Source: Artemia franciscana (taxonomy: Eukaryota; Arthropoda; Branchiopoda; Anostraca; Artemiidae). From it: a stretch of DNA of 64,000 bases. The stretch lies in the NCBI RefSeq assembly GCF_032884065.1, contig NC_088863.1:40705076-40769075 (forward strand). The letters are read 5' to 3'. Each line of letters opens with the position of its first letter. Position 1 is the first letter of the stretch. The notes below the pieces were generated by a model. That model saw only the letters and a program-made list of their open reading frames with translations. It was not told the DNA's origin and did not search any database. Below, piece by piece: positions 1-9,905 of this stretch. The translations under genes were made by a program, and so were the position numbers.

Positions 1-213
1 TGATTTAATCCCAAAGAAAATTAAACATTTACCAATCCGGGGGGGGGGGGGGGATAATGGAGAATATCCAGTTAATATGGCTAAGTGGTACTTACCATCA
101 CGGTATTTTAGGTTAACTTTTTGACACAATAGCCCTCCTTAATGTTGTTTGTCCATCCCTTCTATTTCGTGATTTTTCTTCAATTCGCGTTTGTAATTTC
201 AAATCTATCTATA
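1..213. other. Unassigned left flank
   Basis: No coding signal seen. A run of 15 G at 39-53 is the only striking feature. AT-rich sequence then leads into the TCTATATA-type start of the first Helitron unit near 214. Confidence 0.5.
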
Positions 214-290
214 TCTATATATGTAAAAATAAGTTGTCTGTGTGTGGATCTGTGGATCAGGTGACGTCACCTGAAAAAACTGGATCAGGT

Positions 291-950
291 GACGTCAAAA
301 CTGAAAAAAATAAAAAAAGGCAAAAACTACAAAAAAAACTAAAAACTAATAAAAAAAATAAAAAAGCTAAAAAACTAAAAAAAACTAAAAAAAAGGCAAA
401 AACTACAAAAAAAACTAAAAACTAATAAAAAAGCTAAAAAACAAAAAACTAAAAAAAGGCAAAAACTACAAAAAAAACTAAAAACTTATAAAAAAAAATA
501 AAAAAGCTAAAAAACTAAAAAAACTAAAAAAAAAACTAAAAAAAGGTAAAAAACTAAAAAAACTAAAAACTAAAAAAAACTAAAAAAAAGGAAAAAACTG
601 AAAAATAAGCTAAAATAAAGGTAAAAACCAATAAAAACTAAAAAAAAAACTGAAAAAACTAAAAAAAGGCAAAAACTACAAAAAAAACTAAAAACTAATA
701 AAAAAAGTAAAAAAGCTAAAAAACTAAAAAAACTAAAAATACTAAAAAAAGGTAAAAAACTAAAAAAAATAAAAAATAAAAAAAAAATAAAAAAAGGAAA
801 AAACTGAAAAATAAGCTAAAATAAAGGTAAAAACCAATAAAAAACTAAAAAGAAAAAAAGGAAAAAACTAAAAAAAATTTTCATCTAAAAAACTAAAAAA
901 AAAATAAAAAAGGTAAAAACTAAAAGAACTAAAAAAGAAAAAAATAAATG
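291..950 (+). repeat. A-rich CTAAAAA-type low-complexity tract
   Basis: About 650 bases made almost only of A runs separated by CT, GG or GC (motifs ACTAAAAA, GGCAAAAACTAC, AAGCTAAAAA). Lysine-rich reading frames here are by-products of composition. Similar tracts recur at about 1045-1210 and 1640-2100, and briefly at 4430-4500 and 5090-5150, always inside the Helitron units. Confidence 0.85.
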
Positions 951-1229
951 ACGAAACTCAAAGAGAAAGCGACCAGGACAAAAGGAATGTTCGATTAGCA
1001 ATCAACAAAGCACCGGGACACAGGGAGTATAAATGACGACCAGGGCATAAGTAAAAAAAAAAACTAACAAAACTAAAAAGAAGGTAAAAACTACAAAAAA
1101 ACTAAAAAGAAAAAAAAACTAAAAACTAATAAAAAAACTAAAAAATCTAAAAATCTAAATAAACTAAAAAAGAAAAAAAAAGGAAAAAAAATAAAGGAGA
1201 AAAACAAAACTAAAAAACGAATGTATATA

Positions 1230-1372
1230 CAGACCGGGACACCGGGATACAAATGACGACCGGGACACAGGGAATATAAATGACGACCGGGACACAAGCA
1301 CACAACTACGACGGGGACACCGGGGGAAACAGGGGGATATAAATGACGACCGGGACACCGGGACAGGGAATG
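1230..1372 (+). repeat. GACCGGGACAC minisatellite, first block
   Basis: Short imperfect repeats built from ATGACGACCGGGACAC, ACAGGGAATATAA and ACTCAAAGAGAAATTACAGA. Further blocks lie at about 2230-2660, 3190-3600, 4500-4660, 5150-5350 and 48440-48860. Each ends directly before a helicase remnant. The order of modules differs between blocks, which suggests repeated slippage or gene conversion. Minus-strand frames rich in CPGRHLY or VPV are by-products of this repeat. Confidence 0.8.
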
Positions 1373-1570
1373 GTCGATTAGCAATCACCATCAACAAAGC
1401 TCAAGGGCAATCATTAGAATCATGAGGTATAGATCTGAATACAGATTGTTTTCCCATGGACCATTATATGTTGCATGTTCAAGAGTCGGTAAACCTGACA
1501 ATCTATTTATATGCAAAGACAATGGGACAGCAAAGAATGTTGTATATTCGCAAGTTTTACGTAGTTAAAA
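1373..1570 (+). pseudogene. Helitron Pif1-like helicase C-terminal remnant, copy 1
   Basis: The plus strand reads RLAITINKAQGQSLE, then GIDLNTDCF, then [15 protein letters not shown] and [14 protein letters not shown], with small disruptions. These match the last motifs (V and VI) of the Helitron RepHel helicase, a superfamily 1B Pif1-like enzyme that unwinds DNA during rolling-circle transposition. Only the last 65 or so residues remain. The upstream helicase and the Rep nuclease are absent, so this piece cannot act alone. The same piece recurs in units B, C, D and E. Confidence 0.85.
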
Positions 1571-2660
1571 CCATATATATATCTTCTATATATATAAAAA
1601 TAAGTTGTCTGTGTGTGGATCTGTGGATCAGGTGACGTCAACTAAAAAAAAACTTAAAAAAAAGGAAAAAACTGAAAAATAGAAGAGAAAAAGAAAACTA
1701 ATAAAATTAAGAATAAAAATAAAAAAAATAAAAAAGATAAAAACTAAAAAAAAAAGTAAAAAGAAAAAACGAAAAAAAACTAAAAAAGCTAAAAAAAAAG
1801 GTAAAAACCAATAAAAAACTAAGAAGAAAAAAGGAAAAAAACTAAAAAAAATTTTCATCTAAAAAACTAAAAAAAAACTAAAAAAGGTAAAAACTAAAAG
1901 AACTAAAAAAGAAAAAAAAACTAAAAAAAGGAAAAAAACTGAAAAATAAAGGAGAAAAAGAAAACTAAAAAAATATAAATAAAAATAAAAAAACTAAAAA
2001 GATAAAAACTTCAAAAAAAAATAAAAAGAAAAAAGAAAAAAACTAAAAAACCTAAAAAAAAGGTCATAACCAATAAAAAAAACTAAAAGGAAAAAAAAGA
2101 AAGACCGGGATGCAGGGACACAACTACAACGGTGACGCCGGGGGGACATAAATGACGACGGGGACACAGGCAATGTTCGATTAGCAATCACCATCAACAA
2201 AGCTCAAGGAGCAACAAAGCTCACCATCAAACAAAGACGAACGGGACGCTCAAAGAGAAATTACAGACTGGAACACTGGGACACAAATGACGACCGGGAT
2301 ACTGGGAATATAAATGACGACCGGGACACAGGGAATGTTCAATTAGCAATCACCATCAACAAAGCTCAAGGGCAATCATTAGAATCATGACCGGGACACA
2401 GGGAATATAAATGACACAGGGACACAACTACAACGGGGACGCCGGGGGGCACAGGGGGATATAAATGACGACCGGGACACAAGGAATATAAATGACGCCC
2501 GGGACACTCAAAGAGAAATCACAGACTGGGACACCGGGACACAAATGACGACCGGGACACAGGGAATATAAATGACGACCGGGACACAGGGACATAACTA
2601 CAAAGGGGACGCCGGGGTGCACAGGGGGATATATAAATGACGATGGCGACTCAGGGAATG

Positions 2661-2856
2661 GTCGATTAGCAATCACCATCAACAAAGCTCAAGGGCAATC
2701 ATTAGAATCATGAGGTATAGATCTGAATACGGATTGTTTTCCCATGGACCATTATATGTTGCATGTTCAAGAGTCGGTAAACCTGACAATCTATTTATAT
2801 GCACAGACAATGGGACAGCAAAGAATGTTGTATATTCGCAAGTTTTACTTAGTTAA
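2661..2856 (+). pseudogene. Helitron helicase C-terminal remnant, copy 2
   Basis: Same module as at 1373: AITINKAQGQSLE followed by GIDLNTDCF and [14 protein letters not shown]. It runs straight into the AT dinucleotide array, which has expanded just after the end of the old reading frame. Confidence 0.82.
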
Positions 2857-2857
2857 A

Positions 2858-2860
<3 letters not shown>

Positions 2861-2954
<94 letters not shown>
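2861..2954. repeat. (AT)47 microsatellite
   Basis: 94 bases of uninterrupted AT dinucleotides inside Helitron unit B. The other units carry only a short TATATATA run at the same place, so this is a copy-specific expansion. Confidence 0.98.
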
Positions 2955-2956
<2 letters not shown>

Positions 2957-3042
2957 ATATTCACAGGTGGGACACAGGGACACAACTACAATGGCGCGTA
3001 ACTATTATGGCGCGTAACGACTTACGCGCGCGGGGGGGCTTG

Positions 3043-3110
3043 GGGGGGGCGCGAAGCGCCCCCACCAACTAGGTGTTGGGGTGGCGCGAAGCGCCACCCC
3101 AACAGCTAGT
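3043..3110 (+). other. Helitron 3' terminus with two hairpin + CTAG modules
   Basis: Two terminators in series. The first is GGGGGGCGCGAAGCGCCCCC, followed by ACCAA and CTAG at 3069-3072. The second is TGTTGGGGTGGCGC-GAA-GCGCCACCCCAACA (3074-3104, 14-bp perfect stem, 3-nt loop), followed by CTAG at 3106-3109. The same double structure closes unit D near 5660-5728, with one mismatch in its second stem. Confidence 0.8.
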
Positions 3111-3879
3111 ATTTATATATAAATAAGTTGTCTGTGTGTGTGTGTGTCGAGTGACGTAATGTTTGTGTGTCGACTGACGTCATGTTTGTCGACTGACGAA
3201 ATTACAGACCGGGACATCGGGACACAAATGACGACCGGGACATAGGGAATATAAATGACGACCGGGATACTCAAAGAAAAAGCGACCGGGACACAAGGAA
3301 TGTTCGATTAGCAATCACCATCAACAAAGCACCGGGACACAAATGACGACCGGGACACAGGGAATATAGATGACGACCAGGACACTCAAAGAGAAATTAC
3401 AGACCGGGACACCGGAACACAAATGACAAGCGAGACAAAAATGACGACCGGGAAACCGGGACACAGGGAATATAAATGACGACCAAGACACTCAAAGAGA
3501 AATTACAGACTGGGACACCGGGACACAAATGACGACCGGGACAAAGGGAAACAACAACAACGGGGACGCCGGGGGGCACAGGGGGATATATAAATGACGA
3601 CGGGGACACAGGGAATGTTCGATTAGCAATCACCATCATCAAGGCTCAAGGGCAATCATTAGAATAATGAGGTATAGATCTGAATACAGATTGTTTTTCC
3701 CATGGACAATTATATGTTGCATGTTCAAGAGTCGGTAAACGTGACAATCTATTTATATGCACATACAATGGGACAGCCAAGAATGTTGTATATTCGCAAG
3801 TTTTACGTAGTTTAAAATATATTTTACACCAACATCAACTAGGTGTTGAAGTGGCGCAAAGCGCCACCCCAACAGCTAG
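3111..3879 (+). mobile_element. Helitron unit C, short copy
   Basis: Starts directly after the CTAGT end of unit B with ATTTATATATAAATAAG then TTGTCTGTGTGTG (the canonical TC is not visible). It has three GTCGA(C/G)TGACG repeats at 3145-3200, a minisatellite, and a helicase remnant at 3617-3814. The 3' hairpin lies at 3844-3874 and CTAG at 3876-3879. Its 5' subterminal repeats are nearly the same as those of unit E at 48389, so C and E are one subfamily. Confidence 0.8.
3617..3814 (+). pseudogene. Helitron helicase C-terminal remnant, copy 3
   Basis: Again RLAITI, then [16 protein letters not shown] and VACSRVGK on the plus strand, with a few disrupted positions. Nearest in sequence to copy 5 at 48868: both share AATAATGAGG where copies 1 and 2 have AATCATGAGG, and both have GGGACAGCC or GGGACCGCC in the distal part. 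Confidence 0.82.
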
Positions 3880-4132
3880 TATATATATAAAAATAAGTTG
3901 TCTGTGTGTCGAGTGACGTCATGTCATCAGGTCGTCATGAAGTTAGTTGTCGTCATGTTTGTTATGACGATAACGTCATTAAAGGTATTTAAGAAAATCG
4001 TTCAAAGACAAATTTTTAATTGTAAGAAGATCATGGACGGAAAAATGTTTAATTGTAAAATGACTGAAGAACCTACAATGGCAACAGCCGAGGAAGCTGC
4101 TCAAAAGACAAATTTTTAATTGTAAGAAGATC

Positions 4133-4384
4133 GTGGACGGAAAAATGTTTAATTCAAAACGTGCTGCTGATAGAGAAAGTAAGAAAAGAAAGCGTGCCGA
4201 GGAATCACAAGAACAGCAAGAAAACAGGCTTGCGGTTAAAGAACGCAAAACCCCGCAGTTAGATGAAAATCCACCTGGACAGCCAGAGTCAAAAGATATC
4301 AAAACTGAAAATGATAGCGATGATAATTGGGTTTGGGATTTTGACTTGGATAAGGTCATCAATGCCTACCAGATTTTACTTTAA
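4133..4384 (+). CDS. Helitron-associated charged ORF, shorter copy
   Basis: An 83-residue frame starting with an ATG in AAGATCGTGGACGGAAAAATG context. It contains RESKKRKRAEESQEQQENRL, a basic-then-acidic block that looks helical, then an acidic tail with NDSDDNWVWDFDLDKVINAY. I know of similar charged repeats near the N-termini of some Helitron-encoded proteins, but assigning the function here would be inference. It is one unit shorter than the copy at 4641 and shares its C-terminal half. No HUH nuclease motif is present. It could be a relic, and no promoter was recognised. Confidence 0.5.
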   Translation: MDGKMFNSKRAADRESKKRKRAEESQEQQENRLAVKERKTPQLDENPPGQPESKDIKTENDSDDNWVWDFDLDKVINAYQILL

Positions 4385-4640
4385 AAAAAAAAATAGTTCG
4401 GCGATATGTATTTCATAGTAACGCTGAAAAATAAAGAAGAAAAAGAAAACTGAAAAAAGAAAAAAGGTAAAAAACTAAAAAAAAAAACTAAAAAGGAAAA
4501 ACACTCAAAGAGAAATTACAGACCGGGACACAAATGACAACCGGGACAGAGGGAATATAAATGACGACCGGGACACTCAAAGAGGAATTACAGACTGGGA
4601 TACCGGGACACAAATGACGACCGGGACCCAGGGAATATAA

Positions 4641-5072
4641 ATGACGACCAGGACACAGGTATTTAAGAAAATCGTTCAAAGACAAATTTTTAATTGTAAG
4701 AAGATAGTTGAAAGAGAAATTTCTCAAAGAGTCTATGCCAACAGACTTACGGCTGATAGAGAAAGTAAGAAAAGAAAGCGTGCCGAGGAATCACAAGACC
4801 AGCATGAAAACAGGCTTGCGGCTGATAGAGAAAGTAAGAAAAGAAAGCGTGCCGAGGAATCACAAGAACAGCATGAAAACAGGCTTGCGGCTAAAGAACG
4901 CAAAACCGCGCAGTTAGATGAAAATCCACCTGGACAGCGAGAGTCAAAACATATCAAAACTGAAAATGATAGCGATGATTATTGGGTTTGGGATTTTGAC
5001 TTGGATAAGGTCATCAATGCCTACCAGATTTTAGTTAAAAAAAACAAAGGTTCAGCGATATGTATTTCATAG
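4641..5072 (+). CDS. Helitron-associated charged ORF with 23-residue repeats
   Basis: A 143-residue frame. After a short N-terminal part (FKKIVQRQIFNCKKI) it has two tandem 23-residue units beginning ADRESKKRKRAEESQ and ending ENRLA (69-bp DNA repeats starting at 4752 and 4821). A third, shorter unit (AKERKTAQ) follows, then an acidic tail with NDSDDYWVWDFDLDKVINAY. The composition (KRKR runs, glutamates, glutamines) suggests a coiled, basic, possibly nucleic-acid-binding segment, but no named domain is recognised. The flanks are minisatellite, so the ATG at 4641 may be fortuitous; the conserved part starts near 4659. The frame has remained open across two copies, which argues against pure noise. 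Confidence 0.5.
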   Translation: MTTRTQVFKKIVQRQIFNCKKIVEREISQRVYANRLTADRESKKRKRAEESQDQHENRLAADRESKKRKRAEESQEQHENRLAAKERKTAQLDENPPGQRESKHIKTENDSDDYWVWDFDLDKVINAYQILVKKNKGSAICIS

Positions 5073-5356
5073 TGACGCTGAAAAATAAAGAAGAAAAAGA
5101 AAACTGAAAAAAGGTAAAAAACTAAAAAAAAAACTAAAAAGAAAAAACACTCAAAGAGAAATTACAGACCGGGACAGAGGGGATACAAATGACGACCGGA
5201 ACACTCAAAGTGAAATTACAGAGTGGGATACCGGGACACAAATGACGACCGGGACACAGGGAATATAAATGACGACCAGGACACAGGGACACACCTACAA
5301 CAGGGACGCCGGGGGCACAGGGGGATATATAAATGACGACGGGGTCACAGGGATTG

Positions 5357-5550
5357 TTCGATTAGCAATCACCATCAACAAAGCTCAAGGGCAATCGTTA
5401 GAAAATGCGGTATAGATCTAAATACGGATTGTTTTCCCATGGACAATTATTATGTTGCATGTTCAAGAGTTGGTAAACCTGACAATCTATTTATATGGAC
5501 AGACAATGTGACAGCAAAGAATGTTGTATATTCACAAGTTTTACGTAGTT
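5357..5550 (+). pseudogene. Helitron helicase C-terminal remnant, copy 4
   Basis: Same C-terminal helicase module as at 1373. Its spacing differs slightly after AQGQSLE, and it has one extra base near ATTATTATG. Followed by TATATATATCTATCTATATTC and then the GGTGGGACACAGGG block that leads to the 3' terminus. Confidence 0.8.
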
Positions 5551-5692
5551 AAAAATATATATATATCTATCTATATTCACAGGTGGGACACAGGGACACA
5601 ACTACAATGGCACGTGACTAATATGGCACGTAACGACTTACGCGCGGGGGGGGGGGGGTTTGGGGGGGCGCGCAGCGCCCCCACCAACTAGG

Positions 5693-5729
5693 TGTTGGAG
5701 TGGCGCGAAGCGCCACCCCAACAGCTAGT
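5693..5729 (+). other. Helitron unit D 3' hairpin and CTAG end
   Basis: TGTTGGAGTGGCGC-GAA-GCGCCACCCCAACA, then G, then CTAG (5725-5728) and T. The stem has one mismatch relative to the unit B terminus. Host-like sequence begins after 5729. Confidence 0.85.
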
Positions 5730-8700
5730 ATTGTATATTTTTACTTGGCTCCCAATTTGCTTTTGCGACATTAAAATAGTCTTTAGATTTAAAGTTTGAA
5801 AAAGACGGTTTATGGCCGTATTCAAGATAAATAAATGGAAAGAAGGGGGAGAGGCAAAAGTTTGTGATGATTCTGACACGGAGCGATAAGTTCCAAGAGA
5901 TGACAGTGAAATGTTAAGCCAGCCCATAACTGAACATAACAAGCTTTGGGTTCTACTAAAACATGCAAAGCCCCAGGAAAAAAAAGATTCTTGGTGAGAT
6001 CCAACATGGAGGCCTAAAAACCGAAAAATTCAGATATCCTTGCAATATTTGGCAACTTACTCCTTAGAAAAGAAGGGCTGTCGGAAGATAATTTCAAATG
6101 AGGGTTAATATGTGTTAATTTTGTCTAAGGTTGCAACTCAATAGAGCGGCATGTGCTGTGGATACTGATAACAAAAAAAAACATCCGTTTTGTAGTGGAC
6201 TAAGTCGATATTTACAAAAATATATGCCATGGCGCATCAGCAAAGAGTTTGTGAATGGCAGCCTCTCCGGTAAGAAGACCCAATCTCTTCATTCCTATTT
6301 GAGATATATTTTGGCCCGTTAATTCAATACCTAACAAGAATAATGGATGTCAGGTTACTGCCAACTCTAGCTCTCAAGTCTGAGGTCTTTGTGGGTGATG
6401 CAAATTTTTGGCCAATGGATGGAGTGATGTCAAAACAGTAACACTAGGCCTTGAATGGTATGCTAAAAGCTTTGCAGTTAGGGCTCACAATGAAAAGAGG
6501 CAACATCCTCTGGTTAACAAAAAGCCCAAAGACAAGTTAGGCTACAAGCTTAGAAAACGATGCTTGGCTGGATGTCAGTCTATCAGTAAAGATAGTTAAT
6601 ATTGAATTGTCAGTCAGGGGAAATTGTTGGCAAAATTGAGGAGAAAGAAACTGCTCGAGATACAGCGCCTATATGGTGATGACGATAGAGGCAGGAATCT
6701 CTCCTTATTTCACGGTCACCGTTTATCAACAAGTATTGTATGTCAAGAATGTTTTATCTAGTTACAGTATTACCCCTCCCTAAACTTGTACCATAAAAAA
6801 ATGACAACAGACCATGGCGGTTTCTACGGGGACGGTAAGCTACAAAAATTTATTAAGAAGATACTCCTTCACCAAAGGAATTTTAAGGTCTAGGTGTTCT
6901 TGATGTTAGAAAAATGACCCATAAAAACTTCTCCCAAAAGACAATTGAATTCCTAACAGACCTCAGAAATACTGAAATGATCAAAAACTGGTTGCCCACC
7001 AACTAAATGATGCTAGTCCAACAAATTCAGATATAAATACCCCAGGTTTCATAGAAGATTCAGTCCTGATACTGAAGCAGCATAGATTTTAGCGGAAAAT
7101 GCGATAGATTTATTCTCCTATAATCGCTTTTCGGAATAACGATAATAAAATAATTTTTTTTAATTATGTATCAAAAGGCTAGACAGAGTTAGCGCGTCTT
7201 GTGTGTCCTTTTCTTGGCGTAAGCGTGCTGACACAAACTAAATTTGTTCAAAGAAGACTAAATGCTTTCTTTATGATTATTTTGAAATTGTAATGCACAG
7301 AGACTCCAAAAAAATATGCGTTAGTTTAACTGAAATGGGATTGGGTGAGCATAAACCTCATTAACAGGAGCCATTTCGAGGGCGGGGGGAGTCAACTTCT
7401 TCATTCCATTTAAAAATTAAGTGTATAAAGAAAATCATAAGCAACTATAGAGATAACAAACTTTTGGAGGGACATGCGCTCAAACCGTCTCCCTCCTCTA
7501 AGGAGGCCGCTCTTCAATGAGCATTTTACAACACTCATTATCGAAATCTATCAGGTAGAAACTATCAGGCTTGATTTTTCGTAATTAAAAAGTATACGTA
7601 AGAAACATTACATATGACCGTTAACCATAACGGTTATAACAAAATCTCTATAACAAAATTTTCAGTGCCCAAAATCGGTATAACATACAGCCCATTTAAA
7701 CAACGTCTATCCAGCCCTTCATTTTCAATGTTCTCTTTTTCTCATAAACAAACTTGTACTTTAGAAAGAAATAAGTGCCCCGGTGAAAGCATTACAAACG
7801 AAAGACAAAAGTTTCCTCAGCCAAATCCCTTGGTGAAAGAACAGAAAACAGGGAAAAACTGAAATGAAATCTTGTGCTTACAAGTCAGTGTAAATATTAT
7901 TAAGCTGAGCGAAAGACAAAGGAGTAGGAGAAGATGAATTTTAAGAGCAGCCTTTCTAAAAAATTCAAACAATGCTATTATTGTTTTCAATTTCACTATA
8001 AGACGTTTATAATTAGCCCCTCCCCCTCCTCCCATCCCTTTCTTCAAGATGCCAACACTGGAGGATAAATGCAGCCTTTTATGTCTACAATATCCCAGTG
8101 AAATATTTTACAAAATGACGTACTCATTCACCTTAAACATTGGGACTCCAAAGCTTCGCACTATTAAAAATTCCTATTAGCCAGAGGCTGTCCACAATTT
8201 GAATAGAACTTGATATATATATTTAACCGAGTAAGCTTGCCGTTCAAAGAGGTAACCTCAGAACTAGAAGTTGAAAGTGTGCGTTATTGCTCGGAAGAAC
8301 AGATCTAATGATTCCATAATTACACCAGGCACTCTGTCATTACGAAAACAATAACTGAATGGAGGTCAAAATTTAATTTCTAAATACCATTTAAAAGTCC
8401 AGAACTACAGATTTTGAAAAATCTACAACCTTGATATAAGACGGCATCAAACATTTCTGAATCCTCAAAATTTGAACCAGGCTATTATTTAATTTACAGG
8501 GAACTTTCACATTCCAATTTCATAAACTGAGCATGGGAGTGCTCTGAAATTGACAAAGCTTACCCCCACGCATGGAAAGGAAAATTCCCGAAAACAAATA
8601 ATTTCCAGTAGAAACGGTTAACTAATTGCTACCATAGCCATGTTTTATGCTCAATTCCTGCAATACTCCCACCTCTTGATAAAAATAGCCAAGATTTCTG

Positions 8701-9560
8701 AAAGAGACATGCGTTTTTCCTTGATTCTAACGTTACACTTGTACTACAGAAGCTGAAAACTGAAATAGCAAGAAATTAGCGTGCCAAGTTTGTATCACCA
8801 AAAATAATTCCCAAGTTTGGTCTACTGATTTTAAACTTGGCATATTTTGTATCCAGGTTCGGATCGGAAAGGTCTCTCCATCTTTTCTAATTTTAAGGAT
8901 TTATCCTTTATATTTTATCTCTCATTGGTCAATAGAAAAAAAAATACACTTGGTAGTTGAATATATTTTAAATTTGAAAAATACTCTCAGCAGAAAAACT
9001 AATGAAAAGAAAACAAGTCTCCAGAAACTAAGATGGCGCTGGTTAAGTTCCCTTTCCAATTGCAGCATATTCGTTTTGCTTTTTACCATATCTTAGGATA
9101 TTCCCCAGGGCATAAGAGTCAGTGTCTTAACTAGCTATAAAGCAAAAAGGTTGAAATTTTTGCAAGCGTTTCAAGACTAGTTTGTCAGTGAAACAGTTTT
9201 AAAGCTTTTGCTCTGTTAATTTCAAAACAGTTATAAAATTTCCGCATAATGTTGCAGGAGACTTGCCTACGTCTAAATTCAGGAGGCAAAGTGCAACAAG
9301 TCATGCTCAAACCTATACTTACATTTACTGCACTAAAAGTGCGATCTGGGCCTATTTTTATCTGTTTAACTATTCCAGTTTGAAACGCTAAAGTACCAAA
9401 ACCGTGGCCTATAATTAAATTTCAGTCCATAGACTTAAAATTCCAAATTCTAATCCGAACTAAATACTCGACTAGAAAAGGAAGAACTTATAACGTCGCA
9501 CTATTTCAACTGGTAAACAGGAACAAGTGCCGTTAGTTTTAAAAGTATAAAACTTTATAT
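5730..9560. other. Unassigned 3.8 kb between the Helitron array and the host gene
   Basis: I see no recognisable gene. Weak coding-like stretches on the plus strand at 5790-6000 and 6130-6600 (one contains KINKWKEGGEAKVCDDSD) are interrupted and match no family I can name. They may be an old element or pseudogene. The rest is AT-rich and non-repetitive by eye. It lies downstream of the minus-strand C1orf50-like gene. Confidence 0.4.
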
Positions 9561-9566
9561 TTTATT
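9561..9566 (-). promoter_or_regulatory. Candidate poly(A) signal of the C1orf50-like gene
   Basis: AATAAA on the minus strand, about 120 bases past the stop codon at 9687. It is the first such hexamer I see downstream in the right orientation. It is inferred from position only. Confidence 0.5.
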
Positions 9567-9686
9567 AACCATCCAAATGAATCGGTATTAAAATCATAAG
9601 AAGTGTCAAAATCATACTTCAACAATAATTTGTAACAAAGAAAGAAAACGACGAATTTAAAGCTTTTCTGGCCGCAGGAATGGTTC

Positions 9687-9905
9687 TCATTCGATTTCTT
9701 CGACGATACCTGATGGTTTTGTCTCTGAAAGACCCCCCATAACCGTGTTCATTGTGATGGCTAAAGACTTATTTGCATCCAGAATTTTATTGATGGTGCC
9801 CAGTTCATCGCTTCTAGCAGCTATTTTGGATTCAGGAGTCCAGCTGTAATCGTACTCCAGTTTATAAGTGCCAAGATACTCGTGGGGTTGACTGTTGCCC
9901 CAATC
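9687..9905 (-). CDS. C1orf50-like protein (DUF2452), terminal coding exon
   Basis: Minus-strand exon of 72 codons plus TGA. It is entered through a TTTATTGTAG acceptor in phase 0, starts DWGNSQPHEYLGTYKLEYDY and continues SWTPESKIA. Human C1orf50 has PHDFLGAYKLQHDLSWTP at the matching place, from memory. The tail (KILDANKSLAI, then SGIVEEIE) is less conserved, as is usual for the family. It follows the exon at 22219-22437 across a 12.3-kb intron; the join SPG|DWG keeps the frame and rebuilds the family's SP-x-x-WG motif. The biochemical role of the C1orf50/DUF2452 family is not known to me. It is too short for the usual ORF cutoffs in its spliced form. Confidence 0.88.
   Translation of the reverse strand, partial: DWGNSQPHEYLGTYKLEYDYSWTPESKIAARSDELGTINKILDANKSLAITMNTVMGGLSETKPSGIVEEIE

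Larger units (their letters stand above)
214..1584 (+). mobile_element. Helitron unit A (5' end present, 3' end missing)
   Basis: The unit opens with TCTATATATG then AAAAATAAGTTGTCTG, the same 5' block that opens the other units near 1585, 3111, 3880 and 48356. TC at the 5' end is the Helitron rule. Two TGACGTCA palindromes follow at once. The interior is a long A-rich tract, then a short-period GGGACAC-type repeat. It ends in a remnant of the Pif1-like helicase C-terminus at 1373-1570. No hairpin + CTAG terminus lies before the next 5' block at 1585, so this copy is truncated or interrupted by unit B. It looks non-autonomous, because no Rep (HUH) domain was found. Confidence 0.75.
1585..3109 (+). 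mobile_element. Helitron unit B, both ends visible
   Basis: The 5' end TCTATATATATAAAAATAAG starts at 1585, directly followed by the GTGTGTGGATCTGTGGATCAGG block shared with unit A. The 3' end is a 14-bp perfect stem with GAA loop (3074-3104), then CTAG at 3106-3109 and T. Helitrons insert between A and T and end in CTRR behind a short hairpin, which fits. Between the ends are an A-rich tract (about 1640-2100), a minisatellite, partial helicase pieces near 2180 and 2340, a fuller helicase remnant at 2661-2856 and a 94-base AT run. No Rep domain is seen, so it is non-autonomous. Confidence 0.82.
3880..5728 (+). mobile_element. Helitron unit D, with coding segment
   Basis: Begins directly after the CTAGT of unit C with ATATATATAAAAATAAGTTG and TGTGTCGAGTGACGTCATG. 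Ends with the double hairpin terminus (second stem 5693-5723, CTAG 5725-5728). It alone carries a second kind of coding material: two copies of a lysine/arginine/glutamate-rich ORF (4133-4384 and 4641-5072). The segment from about 3983 to 4440 is repeated in modified form at about 4657-5100, so the unit grew by internal duplication. A helicase remnant lies at 5357-5550. Confidence 0.8.

Noticed and set aside
234-425. Lysine-rich 63-residue frame
   Set aside because: Product of the CTAAAAA low-complexity tract. Equivalent frames appear in every such tract.
1091-2685. Several minus-strand frames rich in PGRHLY, VPV or F
   Set aside because: Reverse readings of the minisatellite and A-rich tracts, opposite to the helicase strand.
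1230-5350. CRISPR-like regular repeats
   Set aside because: Repeat length and order vary, there are no unique spacers, no cas genes, and the setting is a eukaryotic Helitron.
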